Source: Clostridium sp. BNL1100
GTDB taxonomy: Bacteria; Bacillota; Clostridia; Acetivibrionales; DSM-1351
Assembly: GCF_000244875.1 (NCBI RefSeq)
Contig: NC_016791.1
Coordinates: 1,423,501 to 1,487,500, forward strand
Direction of reading: 5' to 3'
DNA: 64,000 nucleotides
The notes beneath the pieces are model-generated. The model searched no databases. It had not been told where the DNA came from and saw only the letters and a program-made list of their open reading frames with translations. Within the stretch, counting starts at the first letter, position 1, and each line of letters starts with the position of its first letter. This document shows, in pieces, positions 8,910 to 18,535 of the stretch. Both the position numbers and the translations under genes were made by a program.

Positions 8910-10589
8910 ATGAGTTTGGAAACACGATATTTGAGTAAAACTGATTTTGAATCCTATGAGGATTTTAGAGAGAACTTTAAGCTAAACGTTCCATCTAACT
9001 TCAACTTTGCTTATGACATAATAGATGAGTATGCGAGACTGGAACCTGAGAGACTTGCGTTGGTGTGGTGCGATGACCACGGAAACGAAAAGAAGTTTAC
9101 TTTCGGAGAGTTGAAGTACTGGTCAGACAAGACTGCCAATTACCTGGTTGCCAACAGATTAGGCAAGGGAGACAAGGTAATGTTCATATTAAGAAGAAGA
9201 TATGAATTTTATTTCTTTGCATTCGCTGCCATGAAAATAGGCATTACCTTTATTCCGTCCACAAATCAGCTGATGAAGAAGGACATAGTATATAGAAACA
9301 ATGCAGCAGAAGTAAAGGCTATTATAGCATATAATGATTCGGCAATTATTGAACATGTTGAGAATTCAATGGAAGATTCCCCTACGGTTAAAAAGTATAT
9401 AATGGTTGGCGGAACCAAGGATAAATGGCTGGATTATGATAAGGACATAGAGGGCTTTTCTGATAGCTGGATAAGGCCTGCAGGAGAAATGAATACTCAA
9501 AATAAAGACTATATGATAATTTATTTTACGTCAGGCACTACCAGTATGCCTAAAATGTCAATACATGATTTTACATATCCGCTGGGACATATTGTTACTG
9601 CCAAGTATTGGCACAGGGTTGTTGAAAATGGGCTGCACCTGACAGTTGCCGATTCAGGTTGGGCAAAATTTGCATGGGGCAAGCTTTTTGGACAATGGAT
9701 ATGCGGTGCAGTACAATTTTTATATGATATGGATAGATTTGATCCTTGCAATCTGCTTGAGAAAATAGAAAAATATCAAATAAAGACTTTCTGTGCTCCG
9801 CCTACAATTTACAGGTTTATGCTTCAGCATGATATTACGAAATTTGATTTATCATCTATGACGCACTGTTCAACAGCAGGAGAACCTTTGAATCCTGAGA
9901 TTTTCAACAGGTTCAAAAAGCTGACGGGACATGAAATATTAAACGGATTCGGACAGACTGAAACTACCGTAATTGTAGCAAATTATGAATGGTTGCCGGT
10001 AGACCCCGGTGCCATGGGAATGCCGAATCCTGCCTACAACATTGATGTAGTGGATGAAGAAGGGAACTCCTGTCAGGTTGGAGTAGAAGGCGAATTGGTA
10101 ATAAGGGATGTTGATACCAATAAGCCCGCAGGTTTGTTCTGCGGATATTATAAAGACCCTGAATCAACGGCAAGAGTGTGGTATAATAACACATACCATA
10201 CGGGTGATGTTGTTTACAAGGACGAGCATGGTTACCTGTGGTTTGTAGGAAGAAATGATGATGTTATAAAAGCATCAGGCTACAGAATAAGTCCCTTTGA
10301 AGTAGAAAGTGCAGTAATTGAGCATCCGTCAGTTGTAGAATGTGCCGTTACCGGTGCGCCTGACAGTATAAGGGGTACGGTTGTAAAGGCGACAATTGTT
10401 CTTGCAAAAGGTTATCAGCCTTCAGATGAATTGAAAAAGGAAATTCAGAGTTATGTAAAGAAAGTTACAGCACCATACAAATATCCCAGAATAATAGAAT
10501 TTGTTGATGAATTACCAAAAACAATTAGTGGAAAAATAAAAAGAGCGCAGCTTCGTCAGGATGATCATAAAAAGTTTGAATCTTCATGA
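8910..10589 (+). CDS. AMP-dependent acyl-CoA synthetase (medium-chain/acetyl-CoA synthetase-like)
   Basis: A 559-residue adenylate-forming ligase that activates a carboxylic acid to acyl-AMP and then acyl-CoA. Visible motifs are the phosphate loop YFTSGTTSMPKM, the A5 motif GFGQTETT, the A7-A8 region YHTGDVV and GRNDDVIKASGYRISPFEVES, and the C-terminal catalytic lysine in PKTISGKIKRAQLR. Overall it resembles the ACSM/AcsA-type subgroup; the acid used is unknown. GGGAGGA at 8896-8902 points to ATG 8910, not to the ATG 21 bases earlier. It is probably co-regulated with the preceding XRE-cupin gene. Confidence 0.9.
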   Translation: MSLETRYLSKTDFESYEDFRENFKLNVPSNFNFAYDIIDEYARLEPERLALVWCDDHGNEKKFTFGELKYWSDKTANYLVANRLGKGDKVMFILRRRYEFYFFAFAAMKIGITFIPSTNQLMKKDIVYRNNAAEVKAIIAYNDSAIIEHVENSMEDSPTVKKYIMVGGTKDKWLDYDKDIEGFSDSWIRPAGEMNTQNKDYMIIYFTSGTTSMPKMSIHDFTYPLGHIVTAKYWHRVVENGLHLTVADSGWAKFAWGKLFGQWICGAVQFLYDMDRFDPCNLLEKIEKYQIKTFCAPPTIYRFMLQHDITKFDLSSMTHCSTAGEPLNPEIFNRFKKLTGHEILNGFGQTETTVIVANYEWLPVDPGAMGMPNPAYNIDVVDEEGNSCQVGVEGELVIRDVDTNKPAGLFCGYYKDPESTARVWYNNTYHTGDVVYKDEHGYLWFVGRNDDVIKASGYRISPFEVESAVIEHPSVVECAVTGAPDSIRGTVVKATIVLAKGYQPSDELKKEIQSYVKKVTAPYKYPRIIEFVDELPKTISGKIKRAQLRQDDHKKFESS

Positions 10590-10598
10590 TTCAAACTT
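10572..10598 (+). terminator. Stem-loop over the synthetase stop codon
   Basis: AAGTTTGAATC (10572-10582) pairs perfectly with GATTCAAACTT (10588-10598) around a 5-base loop that contains the start of the TGA stop. There is no T-run, so it is only a possible terminator or mRNA-end stabiliser. Confidence 0.45.
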
Positions 10599-10648
10599 CC
10601 AAATCATCATAGAAGCTGATGTTTCATATGAATTGGAAGGATTATCTT

Positions 10649-13027
10649 ATGAATGAAAAAACTCAAAGAGTACTTGAATTTTATAAAATTATTGATAAAT
10701 TAAAAGGCTTGACCGCATCTGAATTGGGGAGGGAGCTTGTTTTAGAGCTAACTCCTCAAACTGATTTAAGGGCGGTTGAAAAAATGCTGTCAGAGACCAA
10801 TGACGGTGTAAGTTGTGTATTGAAAAGGGGCTCACCTCCCCTTGGAGGAATAACTGATATCAGGATGACCCTTAAAAGGCTTGATATGGGAGGAGTGCTT
10901 AGTCCGGGGGAATTACTGCGCCTTGCAGGAGTACTAAGAGCCGCCAGAAGGCTAAAAGGATATATTAACGATAAACTGGACGAAAATAAAACCAATGTGG
11001 TCAATGAACTCATATCCTGTCTTGAGTCAAATCAGAGGTTGGAGCAGAAAATCGAGAACTGTATATTAAGCGAAGATGAGATTGCTGATAACGCAAGCCC
11101 TGCACTAAGCAGTATCAGACGCCAGATTAAGGAGCAGCAGGCGTCTATTAAGGATAAGCTGAACTCCATCATTCGTTCCACAAAATACCAGAAGTTTATT
11201 CAAGAATCTGTTGTAACCATGAGGGGGGACAGGTATGTAATCCCGGTAAAACAGGAGCATAAGGGAGATATACCCGGATTGGTGCATGATTCTTCTGCCA
11301 GCGGTGCCACATTGTTTATTGAGCCAATGGCGGTTGTTGAAGCGAACAACAGTATAAAACAGCTTAGGGTGAAGGAGCAAACGGAGATAGACAGGATACT
11401 TGCCGAGCTGTCTCAGGATGCTTCTCTGATATTGCCGCAATTAAATGCAAACATGAGTATAATGGCAAGGCTTGATTTTATTTTTGCAAAGGCAAAACTG
11501 GCAGTAGATTATAAATGTATTTGTCCTAGAATTAATGATACCGGCAAAATCATTATAAAAAAAGGAAGACATCCTCTTCTGGATCCTCAAAAAGTAATAC
11601 CAATTGATTTCTGGATCGGTGAAAAATTCAGTTCATTGATTGTTACCGGGCCTAATACAGGGGGCAAAACAGTATCCCTTAAAACAGTGGGACTGTTTAC
11701 TTTAATGGTACAGTCGGGGCTTCTGGTTCCTGCAAATGAGGGAACGGAGATGAGTGTGTTTGAAAAGATTTATGCAGACATTGGGGACGAGCAGAGCATT
11801 GAACAAAGCCTTAGTACATTTTCATCCCATATGAAGAATATTGTGGATATACTTAGCGGTGTCAACAACAAGTCGCTGATACTGCTGGATGAGCTAGGGG
11901 CAGGGACAGACCCCACAGAAGGGGCAGCTCTGGCTATGTCAATTCTTGAATCTCTGCACCAGATGGGTGCTACAACTCTGGCAACAACACACTATAGCGA
12001 ACTCAAGGTTTATGCTATTTCTACTACAGGAGTTGAAAATGCATCCTGCGAATTTGACGTGGAAACACTTAGACCTACCTACAGGCTTCTTATAGGTGTA
12101 CCCGGAAAGAGCAATGCATTTGCCATTTCTAAAAGACTTGGTCTGACAGATGACATAATAGAAAGGTCAAAGGAGTTTCTGTCTCAGGAGGACATAAGGT
12201 TTGAGGATATACTATTAAGTATAGAAAAGAACCGTAGCGAGGCCGAAAAAGAGAAAATGCGTGCCGAAAGCTACAGACAGGAAGCAGAACGACTTAAAAA
12301 GGATTTGGAGGATCAGAAAAGAAGATTAGCAGCACAGAAGGAAAGCGAACTTCGAAAGGCTCGTGAAGAAGCACGACGGATTCTAACAGATTCAAAACAT
12401 CAAGCAGACGAACTGGTTTCAGAAATGAAAAGACTGGCAAAGGAGCAGGAGGAGGCTGAAGTACGAAGACAAACAGAGGAGCTTCGTCAAAGACTTAACA
12501 AGAGTATAAACAATTTGGATGATTCTCTGGTTGAGTCCATAATGCCTAGACAGGGGCTAGTGAAACCGCCTAAAAATCTTAAACCAGGTGATACTGTATT
12601 AATAGTTAACCTTAACCAGAAAGGAACGATTTTATCACTACCGGATAAGAACGGGGAAGCACAGGTTCAGGCTGGAATTATGAAAATAAATGTTCATATT
12701 TCAAACCTCAAATTAGTAGATGAGCAGAAACAGCAGATACAAAGAACCGGAATGGGTAAAATAGGTGTTTCGAAAGCACAGAATATGTCAACTGAAATTG
12801 ATTTGCGTGGAATGATGCTCAGCGAGGCTGTTGACGTTGTTGATAAGTACCTCGATGATGCAAGTATTGCAGGTATGGGGGAAGTAACGCTTATACACGG
12901 GAAAGGCACCGGAGCTTTGAGAGCCGGACTCCATCAGCACCTGAAGCATAATCCTCATATAAAAAGCTTCAGACTTGGTAAACTGGGTGAGGGCGAAAAC
13001 GGTGTTACAGTTGTGGAACTTAATTAA
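10649..13027 (+). CDS. mutS2: MutS2 endonuclease/ribosome-rescue ATPase
   Basis: A 792-residue MutS2. The ABC-type ATPase has Walker A GPNTGGKT near residue 333, the LDELGAGTDPTEGAALA block and the THY motif. A long charged coiled-coil insert lies at about 515-635, and a C-terminal Smr nuclease domain starts with DLRGMMLSEA near 717 and contains IHGKGTGALR. There is no N-terminal mismatch-recognition domain, which separates it from MutS. MutS2 suppresses recombination in some bacteria and in B. subtilis acts on collided ribosomes. ATG 10649 follows GGAAGG; the frame extends to an ATG at 10619 that lacks a site. Confidence 0.95.
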   Translation: MNEKTQRVLEFYKIIDKLKGLTASELGRELVLELTPQTDLRAVEKMLSETNDGVSCVLKRGSPPLGGITDIRMTLKRLDMGGVLSPGELLRLAGVLRAARRLKGYINDKLDENKTNVVNELISCLESNQRLEQKIENCILSEDEIADNASPALSSIRRQIKEQQASIKDKLNSIIRSTKYQKFIQESVVTMRGDRYVIPVKQEHKGDIPGLVHDSSASGATLFIEPMAVVEANNSIKQLRVKEQTEIDRILAELSQDASLILPQLNANMSIMARLDFIFAKAKLAVDYKCICPRINDTGKIIIKKGRHPLLDPQKVIPIDFWIGEKFSSLIVTGPNTGGKTVSLKTVGLFTLMVQSGLLVPANEGTEMSVFEKIYADIGDEQSIEQSLSTFSSHMKNIVDILSGVNNKSLILLDELGAGTDPTEGAALAMSILESLHQMGATTLATTHYSELKVYAISTTGVENASCEFDVETLRPTYRLLIGVPGKSNAFAISKRLGLTDDIIERSKEFLSQEDIRFEDILLSIEKNRSEAEKEKMRAESYRQEAERLKKDLEDQKRRLAAQKESELRKAREEARRILTDSKHQADELVSEMKRLAKEQEEAEVRRQTEELRQRLNKSINNLDDSLVESIMPRQGLVKPPKNLKPGDTVLIVNLNQKGTILSLPDKNGEAQVQAGIMKINVHISNLKLVDEQKQQIQRTGMGKIGVSKAQNMSTEIDLRGMMLSEAVDVVDKYLDDASIAGMGEVTLIHGKGTGALRAGLHQHLKHNPHIKSFRLGKLGEGENGVTVVELN

Positions 13028-13051
13028 CTTACGCCCAAAACATGCAAAAGG

Positions 13052-13080
13052 TTGACAATTTAGATATGGTAAATTAGAAT
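13052..13080 (+). promoter_or_regulatory. Sigma-A promoter of typA
   Basis: A consensus TTGACA at 13052-13057 and TAGAAT at 13075-13080 are separated by exactly 17 bp, about 100 bases before typA. Confidence 0.75.
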
Positions 13081-13182
13081 AATTAGTGGCCTTTTACTTT
13101 ATATTAGATATATTGTTTAATATGGATTAAAAAGAAGATTAATTATAGATAATAAATTAGGAAGTAGTGAAGGAGAATTTTT

Positions 13183-15000
13183 GTGGATATCAGACAGGAA
13201 ATAAAGAACATAGCAATAATAGCGCACGTTGACCATGGAAAGACTACTCTGGTTGATGCCATGCTTAGACAGAGCGGTATTTTCAGAGAAAACGAGGCTG
13301 TTGCTGAAAGAGTAATGGATTCCAATGACCTTGAAAAGGAAAGAGGTATTACAATACTTGCAAAGAATACTGCTGTCAACTATAACGGAACTAAAATCAA
13401 TATTGTTGATACTCCCGGACATGCCGACTTCGGTGGAGAAGTTGAACGTGTACTAAAAATGGTTGATGGTGTTTTACTATTAGTTGATGCATTTGAAGGT
13501 GCAATGCCCCAGACAAGGTTTGTACTTAAAAAAGCATTACAACTGGACTTAAAGCCAATTGTTGTTGTAAATAAGATTGACAGACCGGAAGCAAGACCAG
13601 AGGAAGTGGTTGACGAAGTTTTGGAATTGTTTATCGAATTGGGAGCCGACGATGACCAGTTGGAATTCCCGGTTATTTATGCTTCTTCAAGGGAAGGTTT
13701 TGCAGTTTGCGACCTTGGCGGGGAAAGAAGAGATTTAAAACCGCTATTTGATGTAATCATAGACAAGGTTCCTTCACCTCAGGGTGAACTGGATGGAACT
13801 CTTCAGTTGTTAGTTTCAAACATAGACTATGATGAGTATGTAGGAAGAATAGCTATAGGAAGAGTTGAGAGAGGTTCAGTAAAACTTGGCCAGCCCGCAA
13901 TAATTTGTAAGAAGGAAGGAAATCAGCTTAACGCTAGAATAACAAAGCTATATTGCTATGAAGGTCTCAAGAGAATTGAAACTGCAGAAGCAAAGCTGGG
14001 GGATATAGTTGCGGTTTCCGGCGTAGGTGATGTTACAATCGGTGACACTATATGTGAAATAGGTGCACCGGACCCGTTGCCTTTTGTTGCTATTGACGAA
14101 CCTACTTTGTCAATGACATTCAGCGTAAATAACAGTCCGTTTGCAGGAAGAGAAGGTACTTTTGTTACTTCAAGGCATTTGAGAGACAGACTCTTCAAAG
14201 AATTGGAAACAAATGTAAGTTTAAGAGTTGAGGAAACTGATTCTGCTGATGCTTTTGTTGTATCAGGAAGAGGAGAACTTCATCTTTCAATATTGGTTGA
14301 AACAATGAGAAGACAGGGATATGAATTCCAGGTTTCAAAGCCATCGGTTATTAACAAGGAAATAGACGGCGTGTTAATGGAGCCTATAGAATACTTAATG
14401 ATAGATGTTCCTGAAGAATTCATGGGAACAGTAATGGAAAAACTCGGACAAAGAAAATCCGAGATGGTTAATATGACATCTGCAAACCAAGGTTATATGA
14501 GACTTGAATTCAGGATTCCAGCAAGAGGTTTGATCGGATACAGGTCTGAATTGCTTACTGATACAAAGGGAAATGGAATTATGAACCACGTATTCCATGG
14601 ATATGAACCATATAAGGGCGAAATCCCTACAAGGTCAAGAGGTTCACTGATCGCTTGGGAAGATGGCGAAGCTGTTACTTACGGCTTGTACAACGCTCAG
14701 GAAAGAGGAACTCTTTTCATAACACCGGGAACAAAGGTTTACGAAGGTATGATTGTAGGTGAGAATGCCAGATATGATGACTTGGTTGTAAATGTATGTA
14801 AGAAGAAGCATGTTACAAATATGAGAGCTTCCGGTTCAGATGAGGCATTGAGGTTGACACCTCCTACAAATTTAAGCTTAGAGCAGGCTTTGGAATTTAT
14901 TGCCGAGGATGAACTTGTAGAGATGACTCCAAAGAGTATCCGTTTAAGAAAAAAAGTACTGGATACAGAATCAAGAGCTAAGATAAGAAGTAAAATGTAA
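13183..15000 (+). CDS. typA: Ribosome-associated GTPase TypA/BipA
   Basis: A 605-residue translational GTPase related to EF-G and LepA that binds the 70S ribosome and helps assembly and growth under stress. G1 is AHVDHGKTTLVDAML (from residue 13), switch II is DTPGHADFGGEVERVL, and NKID gives guanine specificity. The later EF-G-like domains and the BipA-specific C-terminal domain (RGSLIAWEDGEAVTYGL, VNVCKKKHVTNMRASG) are intact. The GTG start at 13183 follows AAGGAG. It has its own promoter. Length and motifs match the family, with nothing missing. Confidence 0.96.
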   Translation: MDIRQEIKNIAIIAHVDHGKTTLVDAMLRQSGIFRENEAVAERVMDSNDLEKERGITILAKNTAVNYNGTKINIVDTPGHADFGGEVERVLKMVDGVLLLVDAFEGAMPQTRFVLKKALQLDLKPIVVVNKIDRPEARPEEVVDEVLELFIELGADDDQLEFPVIYASSREGFAVCDLGGERRDLKPLFDVIIDKVPSPQGELDGTLQLLVSNIDYDEYVGRIAIGRVERGSVKLGQPAIICKKEGNQLNARITKLYCYEGLKRIETAEAKLGDIVAVSGVGDVTIGDTICEIGAPDPLPFVAIDEPTLSMTFSVNNSPFAGREGTFVTSRHLRDRLFKELETNVSLRVEETDSADAFVVSGRGELHLSILVETMRRQGYEFQVSKPSVINKEIDGVLMEPIEYLMIDVPEEFMGTVMEKLGQRKSEMVNMTSANQGYMRLEFRIPARGLIGYRSELLTDTKGNGIMNHVFHGYEPYKGEIPTRSRGSLIAWEDGEAVTYGLYNAQERGTLFITPGTKVYEGMIVGENARYDDLVVNVCKKKHVTNMRASGSDEALRLTPPTNLSLEQALEFIAEDELVEMTPKSIRLRKKVLDTESRAKIRSKM

Positions 15001-15012
15001 TTACCGGGAATA

Positions 15013-15041
15013 TGGACAAAATTTAAAAAGAATATTATAGT
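15013..15041 (+). promoter_or_regulatory. Probable mltG promoter
   Basis: TGGACA at 15013-15018 and TATAGT at 15036-15041 have a 17-bp spacer and lie about 48 bases upstream of mltG. Confidence 0.5.
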
Positions 15042-15088
15042 ATTTATTATAAAAGCTTTTGAATTTTTAGAATGGAGTCACATATTTG

Positions 15089-16363
15089 ATGGATAGAAGA
15101 TTAAAAGTGTCATTAACAGGGATACTGACTGTGATTGTCGGGATATTGCTATCAATCCCAAACATCATGAATTATTTCGGAACTCTGTTAAAAGGCTTTG
15201 ATGCTAAGTTTGGTCTGCTTAACGCAGCGTTTACGGCAGTAGGACTTACATTGGTTCTTTTTGGATTATTTATAATATCAGCCGGATTAAGGAAGATGTC
15301 CTTCTGGCTGACCATTTTTATTGTTTTTGTATTTATTTTTACAGTGGGAGCTGTTATAACTTTTAGAAGTACGGTTTCCACGGATACATCTGAAACAGTA
15401 ACCAAGGAAGTCAAAATAAAGGCTGATGCCGAAGGCGCAAAGATGGTTGATATACCTATGGGATCAGATACCAAGACTATTGCCGGAATACTTGCAAATG
15501 AAGGTATTATCAGCAAGCCTCAGATTTTTACAATTGTGTCAAAAATTAACGGGTTTGACGGCAAGTATCAGGCAGGTACCCACGTTCTGAAATCGGGATT
15601 GGAATTCAACACAATAATGACAATTCTTACCGGAAAGCCGGAAAGTAAAAAAGTAACCATACCAGAGGGCTTGAGCTACAGACAGATTGTGAATACCTTT
15701 GTTAAAAAGGAACTTGCTACTATAGACAAATTTGATTATGCAATGAAGTATCAAAAGTACGATTATGATTTTGTAAAAGATATAAAAGACAGTAATAACC
15801 GTGAATTCAAATTAGAAGGGTATTTATTTCCCGATACATATGAATTTGCAATGAACGCCAGTGAAAAGACAATAATAAACGTAATGCTTGAAAACTTTAA
15901 AAACAAGATAACAAAAGAGCATTATAAGCGTGCCAAGGAATTAGGTATGTCAATGGACGAAGTTATTACTCTTGCTTCCATTATTGAAAGAGAAGCAAAT
16001 AATACCAAAGACAGAAGGCTGGTATCGGCAGTATTTCATAGACGTTTAAAAAGCAGGGATTTGAATAAGTTACAGTCCTGTGCTACTATACAGTATGTTT
16101 TCCTAAATAAAGAAGGAAAAGTACATGAGAAGCTTACCTACGAGGATACTAAAATTACAAGTCCATATAATACGTATATTCATCCGGGTCTTCCACCGGG
16201 ACCAATCTGTTCACCGGGTATGGATTCCATAAACGCAGCATTATATCCCGATGAAGATACGGACTACATGTTCTTCATCGCAGGGCCGGACGGTTCTACT
16301 AAGTTCTCCAAGACATATCAGGAGCATTTAAAGGCGATGAAGCAATATGGATTGGCAAAATAA
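15089..16363 (+). CDS. mltG: Endolytic murein transglycosylase MltG (YrrL/YceG)
   Basis: A membrane-anchored lytic transglycosylase that cuts nascent glycan strands and so limits their length. Two hydrophobic segments occupy the first ~90 residues, then a LysM-like subdomain, then the YceG catalytic domain with LEGYLFPDTYEF, ASIIEREANN (catalytic Glu expected here) and YNTYIHPGLPPGPICSPG. It differs from Gram-negative MltG in having two N-terminal membrane segments. ATG 15089 is favoured; a TTG three bases earlier is possible. It is followed by the trmR-like and U32 genes, as in the B. subtilis yrrL-yrrM-yrrO block. Confidence 0.93.
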   Translation: MDRRLKVSLTGILTVIVGILLSIPNIMNYFGTLLKGFDAKFGLLNAAFTAVGLTLVLFGLFIISAGLRKMSFWLTIFIVFVFIFTVGAVITFRSTVSTDTSETVTKEVKIKADAEGAKMVDIPMGSDTKTIAGILANEGIISKPQIFTIVSKINGFDGKYQAGTHVLKSGLEFNTIMTILTGKPESKKVTIPEGLSYRQIVNTFVKKELATIDKFDYAMKYQKYDYDFVKDIKDSNNREFKLEGYLFPDTYEFAMNASEKTIINVMLENFKNKITKEHYKRAKELGMSMDEVITLASIIEREANNTKDRRLVSAVFHRRLKSRDLNKLQSCATIQYVFLNKEGKVHEKLTYEDTKITSPYNTYIHPGLPPGPICSPGMDSINAALYPDEDTDYMFFIAGPDGSTKFSKTYQEHLKAMKQYGLAK

Positions 16364-16408
16364 TTACACAAAAATTAATTAGGCTGGCTTAAATGCCGGA
16401 AATATATA

Positions 16409-16441
16409 AAATAAAGATGGCAGCAGCCATCTTTATTTTTA
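16409..16441 (+). terminator. Intrinsic terminator after mltG
   Basis: AAATAAAGATGG (16409-16420) and CCATCTTTATTT (16427-16438) form a perfect 12-bp stem around CAGCAG, running into T residues. It occupies the 5' part of a longer possible methyltransferase frame, which argues for that gene's later start. Confidence 0.8.
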
Positions 16442-16467
16442 ACGTTGTAGCTGATTGGAGCAATGAC

Positions 16468-17109
16468 ATGATTAATTACGAATACATTACTCAATATATA
16501 AGAAAGACAATTAAACCAAATACCGGTCTTTTAGCGGAGCTTGAAGAATATGCTTCAAAAAATCATGTACCAATAATTCAGCCTGAGGTCGCAGCACTTT
16601 TGAAGGTTATTGGTAGTATGAAGCGTCCCGCAAGAATTCTGGAAGTTGGGACAGCCATAGGATATTCTTCTATATTATTTTCAGGATTTTTACAACAAAA
16701 GGGTATAATAGATACCATAGAGCGAAATGAAGAAATGATTGAGGTGGCCAGAAAAAATATTAAGCGTGCCGGACTTCAGGGTACTATAAATGTAATTGCA
16801 GGAGATGCTTTAGAGGTTCTGACCTGCCTTGATAAAAGCTATGATATGATTTTCATTGATGCAGCAAAAGGACAGTACGGTGAGTTTTTTGAACATTGTA
16901 AGAGGATGCTTGCTTCAGACGGAATTATTGTTTCCGACAATGTTCTATATAAGGGTATGACTGCAAGTGATGAGCTTGTGGTAAGAAGAAAGAGAACCAT
17001 AGTAAACAGAATGAGAAGTTTCCTAAAGGAGCTTTGCGAGGATGAGTCATTTGAAACAGGTATAATTCCTATTGGAGACGGAGTAGCACTTAGCTATAAT
17101 AAACAGTAA
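16468..17109 (+). CDS. trmR: SAM O-methyltransferase, TrmR-like (tRNA ho5U34 methyltransferase)
   Basis: A 213-residue class I SAM methyltransferase of the COMT-like family. The SAM-binding motif is ILEVGTAIGYSSI, the acidic residue in DTIERNEEMIEVA binds ribose, and FIDAAKGQYGEF is the metal-binding Asp region. Its place after mltG and before a U32 protein matches B. subtilis YrrM (TrmR), which methylates 5-hydroxyuridine at tRNA position 34 to 5-methoxyuridine. The name rests on context as well as family, since related enzymes methylate catechols. ATG 16468 follows TTGGAG; a longer frame from 16393 would run through a terminator and is rejected. Confidence 0.85.
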   Translation: MINYEYITQYIRKTIKPNTGLLAELEEYASKNHVPIIQPEVAALLKVIGSMKRPARILEVGTAIGYSSILFSGFLQQKGIIDTIERNEEMIEVARKNIKRAGLQGTINVIAGDALEVLTCLDKSYDMIFIDAAKGQYGEFFEHCKRMLASDGIIVSDNVLYKGMTASDELVVRRKRTIVNRMRSFLKELCEDESFETGIIPIGDGVALSYNKQ

Positions 17110-17129
17110 ACAACGTTGTGGGAGGATTT

Positions 17130-18350
17130 ATGAATAAAGTTGAGCTTCTGGCTCCGGCCGGAAATCTTGAAAAGCTTAAAATGGCAATTATGTATGGTGC
17201 TGACGCAGTATATATTGGCGGACAGAAGTTTGGTTTAAGGGCATCTGCTGACAATTTCTCACTTGAGGATATCAAGGAGGGACTTTCCTTTGCACACCAG
17301 CGTGATTGTAAGGTTTATGTCACTGTTAATATAATTCCTCATAATGAGGACCTTGAGGGATTGCCTGAATATATAAAGCAGCTTGATGAACTGGGAATTG
17401 ATGCGGTTATAGTTTCTGATCCTGGAATTTTTGATATTGTACGTGAGAACGCTCCTGACATGGAGATTCATATAAGTACTCAGGCTAACAATACCAATTA
17501 CTCCAGTGCTATGTTCTGGTACAGGCATGGTGCGAAAAGAATTGTTACTGCAAGGGAGCTTTCTCTTCAAGAAATAAGTGAAATCAGGTCGAAAACACCT
17601 GACGACTTGGATTTAGAGGCATTTATCCATGGTGCGATGTGCATTTCATACTCAGGAAGATGCCTGCTCAGCAGCTATATGGCAGGACGTGATTCCAACA
17701 GAGGAGCATGTTCTCACCCTTGCAGATGGAAGTATCATCTGGTTGAAGAAAAGCGTCCCGGAGAGTATTATCCGGTTTATGAGGATGAAAAGGGAACATA
17801 TATATATAATTCAAAGGATTTGTGTATGATTGAGCATATCCCTGAATTGGTTAAAGCAGGTATTTATAGCTTCAAGATTGAAGGCAGAATGAAAAGCTCA
17901 TTTTATGTGGCAACAGTTGTAAGTGCTTACAGACAGGCTATCGATGCGTATTTGGCCGACCCTGACAATTACAGGTTTGACCCTGAATGGCTGAAAGAAC
18001 TGTCTAAAGCCAGTCACAGAGAATATACCACCGGATTTTATTTTAATAAGACTACAGGTGCCGATCAGATATACAATACCAGCTCCTATATTAGAGAATA
18101 CGACTTTGTTGGTATGGTACTGGAATATGACAAAACAACCGGTATTGCAAAGATTGAGCAGAGAAACCGTATGATTGTGGGAGATGAAATAGAAGTGGTA
18201 AGCCCACGTAAAGGCTATTTTACCCAAACTATTAAAGAAATGCATAATGAGGATGGTGAAAGCATCAGAACTGCGCCTCATGCACAGATGATTGTATATA
18301 TGCCTATTAATGAGGAAGTGGGGCCTTATACGATTTTGAGGAGGAAGTAG
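17130..18350 (+). CDS. U32 family protein, TrhP-like (tRNA U34 hydroxylation)
   Basis: A 406-residue member of the peptidase U32 family. It opens with VELLAPAGNLEKLKMAIMYGADAVYIGG and has the U32 signature (HGAMCISYSGRCLLSSYMAGRDSNRGACSHPCRW), where the cysteines are expected to hold an iron-sulfur cluster, and IEGRMKS. In B. subtilis YrrN and YrrO (TrhP1/TrhP2) use prephenate to make 5-hydroxyuridine-34, the substrate of TrmR encoded just upstream. The length matches the longer paralogue YrrO; no YrrN-like gene is present here. GGGAGG before ATG 17130 fixes the start. A terminator follows. Confidence 0.88.
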   Translation: MNKVELLAPAGNLEKLKMAIMYGADAVYIGGQKFGLRASADNFSLEDIKEGLSFAHQRDCKVYVTVNIIPHNEDLEGLPEYIKQLDELGIDAVIVSDPGIFDIVRENAPDMEIHISTQANNTNYSSAMFWYRHGAKRIVTARELSLQEISEIRSKTPDDLDLEAFIHGAMCISYSGRCLLSSYMAGRDSNRGACSHPCRWKYHLVEEKRPGEYYPVYEDEKGTYIYNSKDLCMIEHIPELVKAGIYSFKIEGRMKSSFYVATVVSAYRQAIDAYLADPDNYRFDPEWLKELSKASHREYTTGFYFNKTTGADQIYNTSSYIREYDFVGMVLEYDKTTGIAKIEQRNRMIVGDEIEVVSPRKGYFTQTIKEMHNEDGESIRTAPHAQMIVYMPINEEVGPYTILRRK

Positions 18351-18381
18351 ACGTTAGCTTTAAAAATAAATATATAAATAT

Positions 18382-18417
18382 AAAAAAGAAGAATGCCATT
18401 TGGTATTCTTCTTTTTT
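18382..18417 (+). terminator. Bidirectional intrinsic terminator
   Basis: AAAGAAGAATGCC and GGTATTCTTCTTT pair with one G-T, flanked by A-rich and T-rich runs, so it could work on both strands: for the U32 gene, and for any minus-strand transcript from the cas upstream region. Confidence 0.8.
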
Positions 18418-18434
18418 ATATAATACATTATCTT

Positions 18435-18446
18435 ATTTCAATCCAC
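18435..18446 (-). repeat. Antisense CRISPR-repeat fragment
   Basis: ATTTCAATCCAC is the exact reverse complement of the last 12 bases of the array's repeat. It stands alone about 8.3 kb from the array, between the U32 terminator and the cas promoter. The rest of the 32-base repeat is not recognisable beside it. Confidence 0.5.
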
Positions 18447-18535
18447 AAACACTTGACCTTTAAATGTAAAAAATTAATCAAATATTTGACTATATAAAAA
18501 ATTATATCAACTGATAAAAAATAAGTCAAAATTAA

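Noticed and set aside
16393-16467. N-terminal extension of the methyltransferase
   Set aside because: It would translate the mltG terminator hairpin, and a good ribosome site serves ATG 16468.
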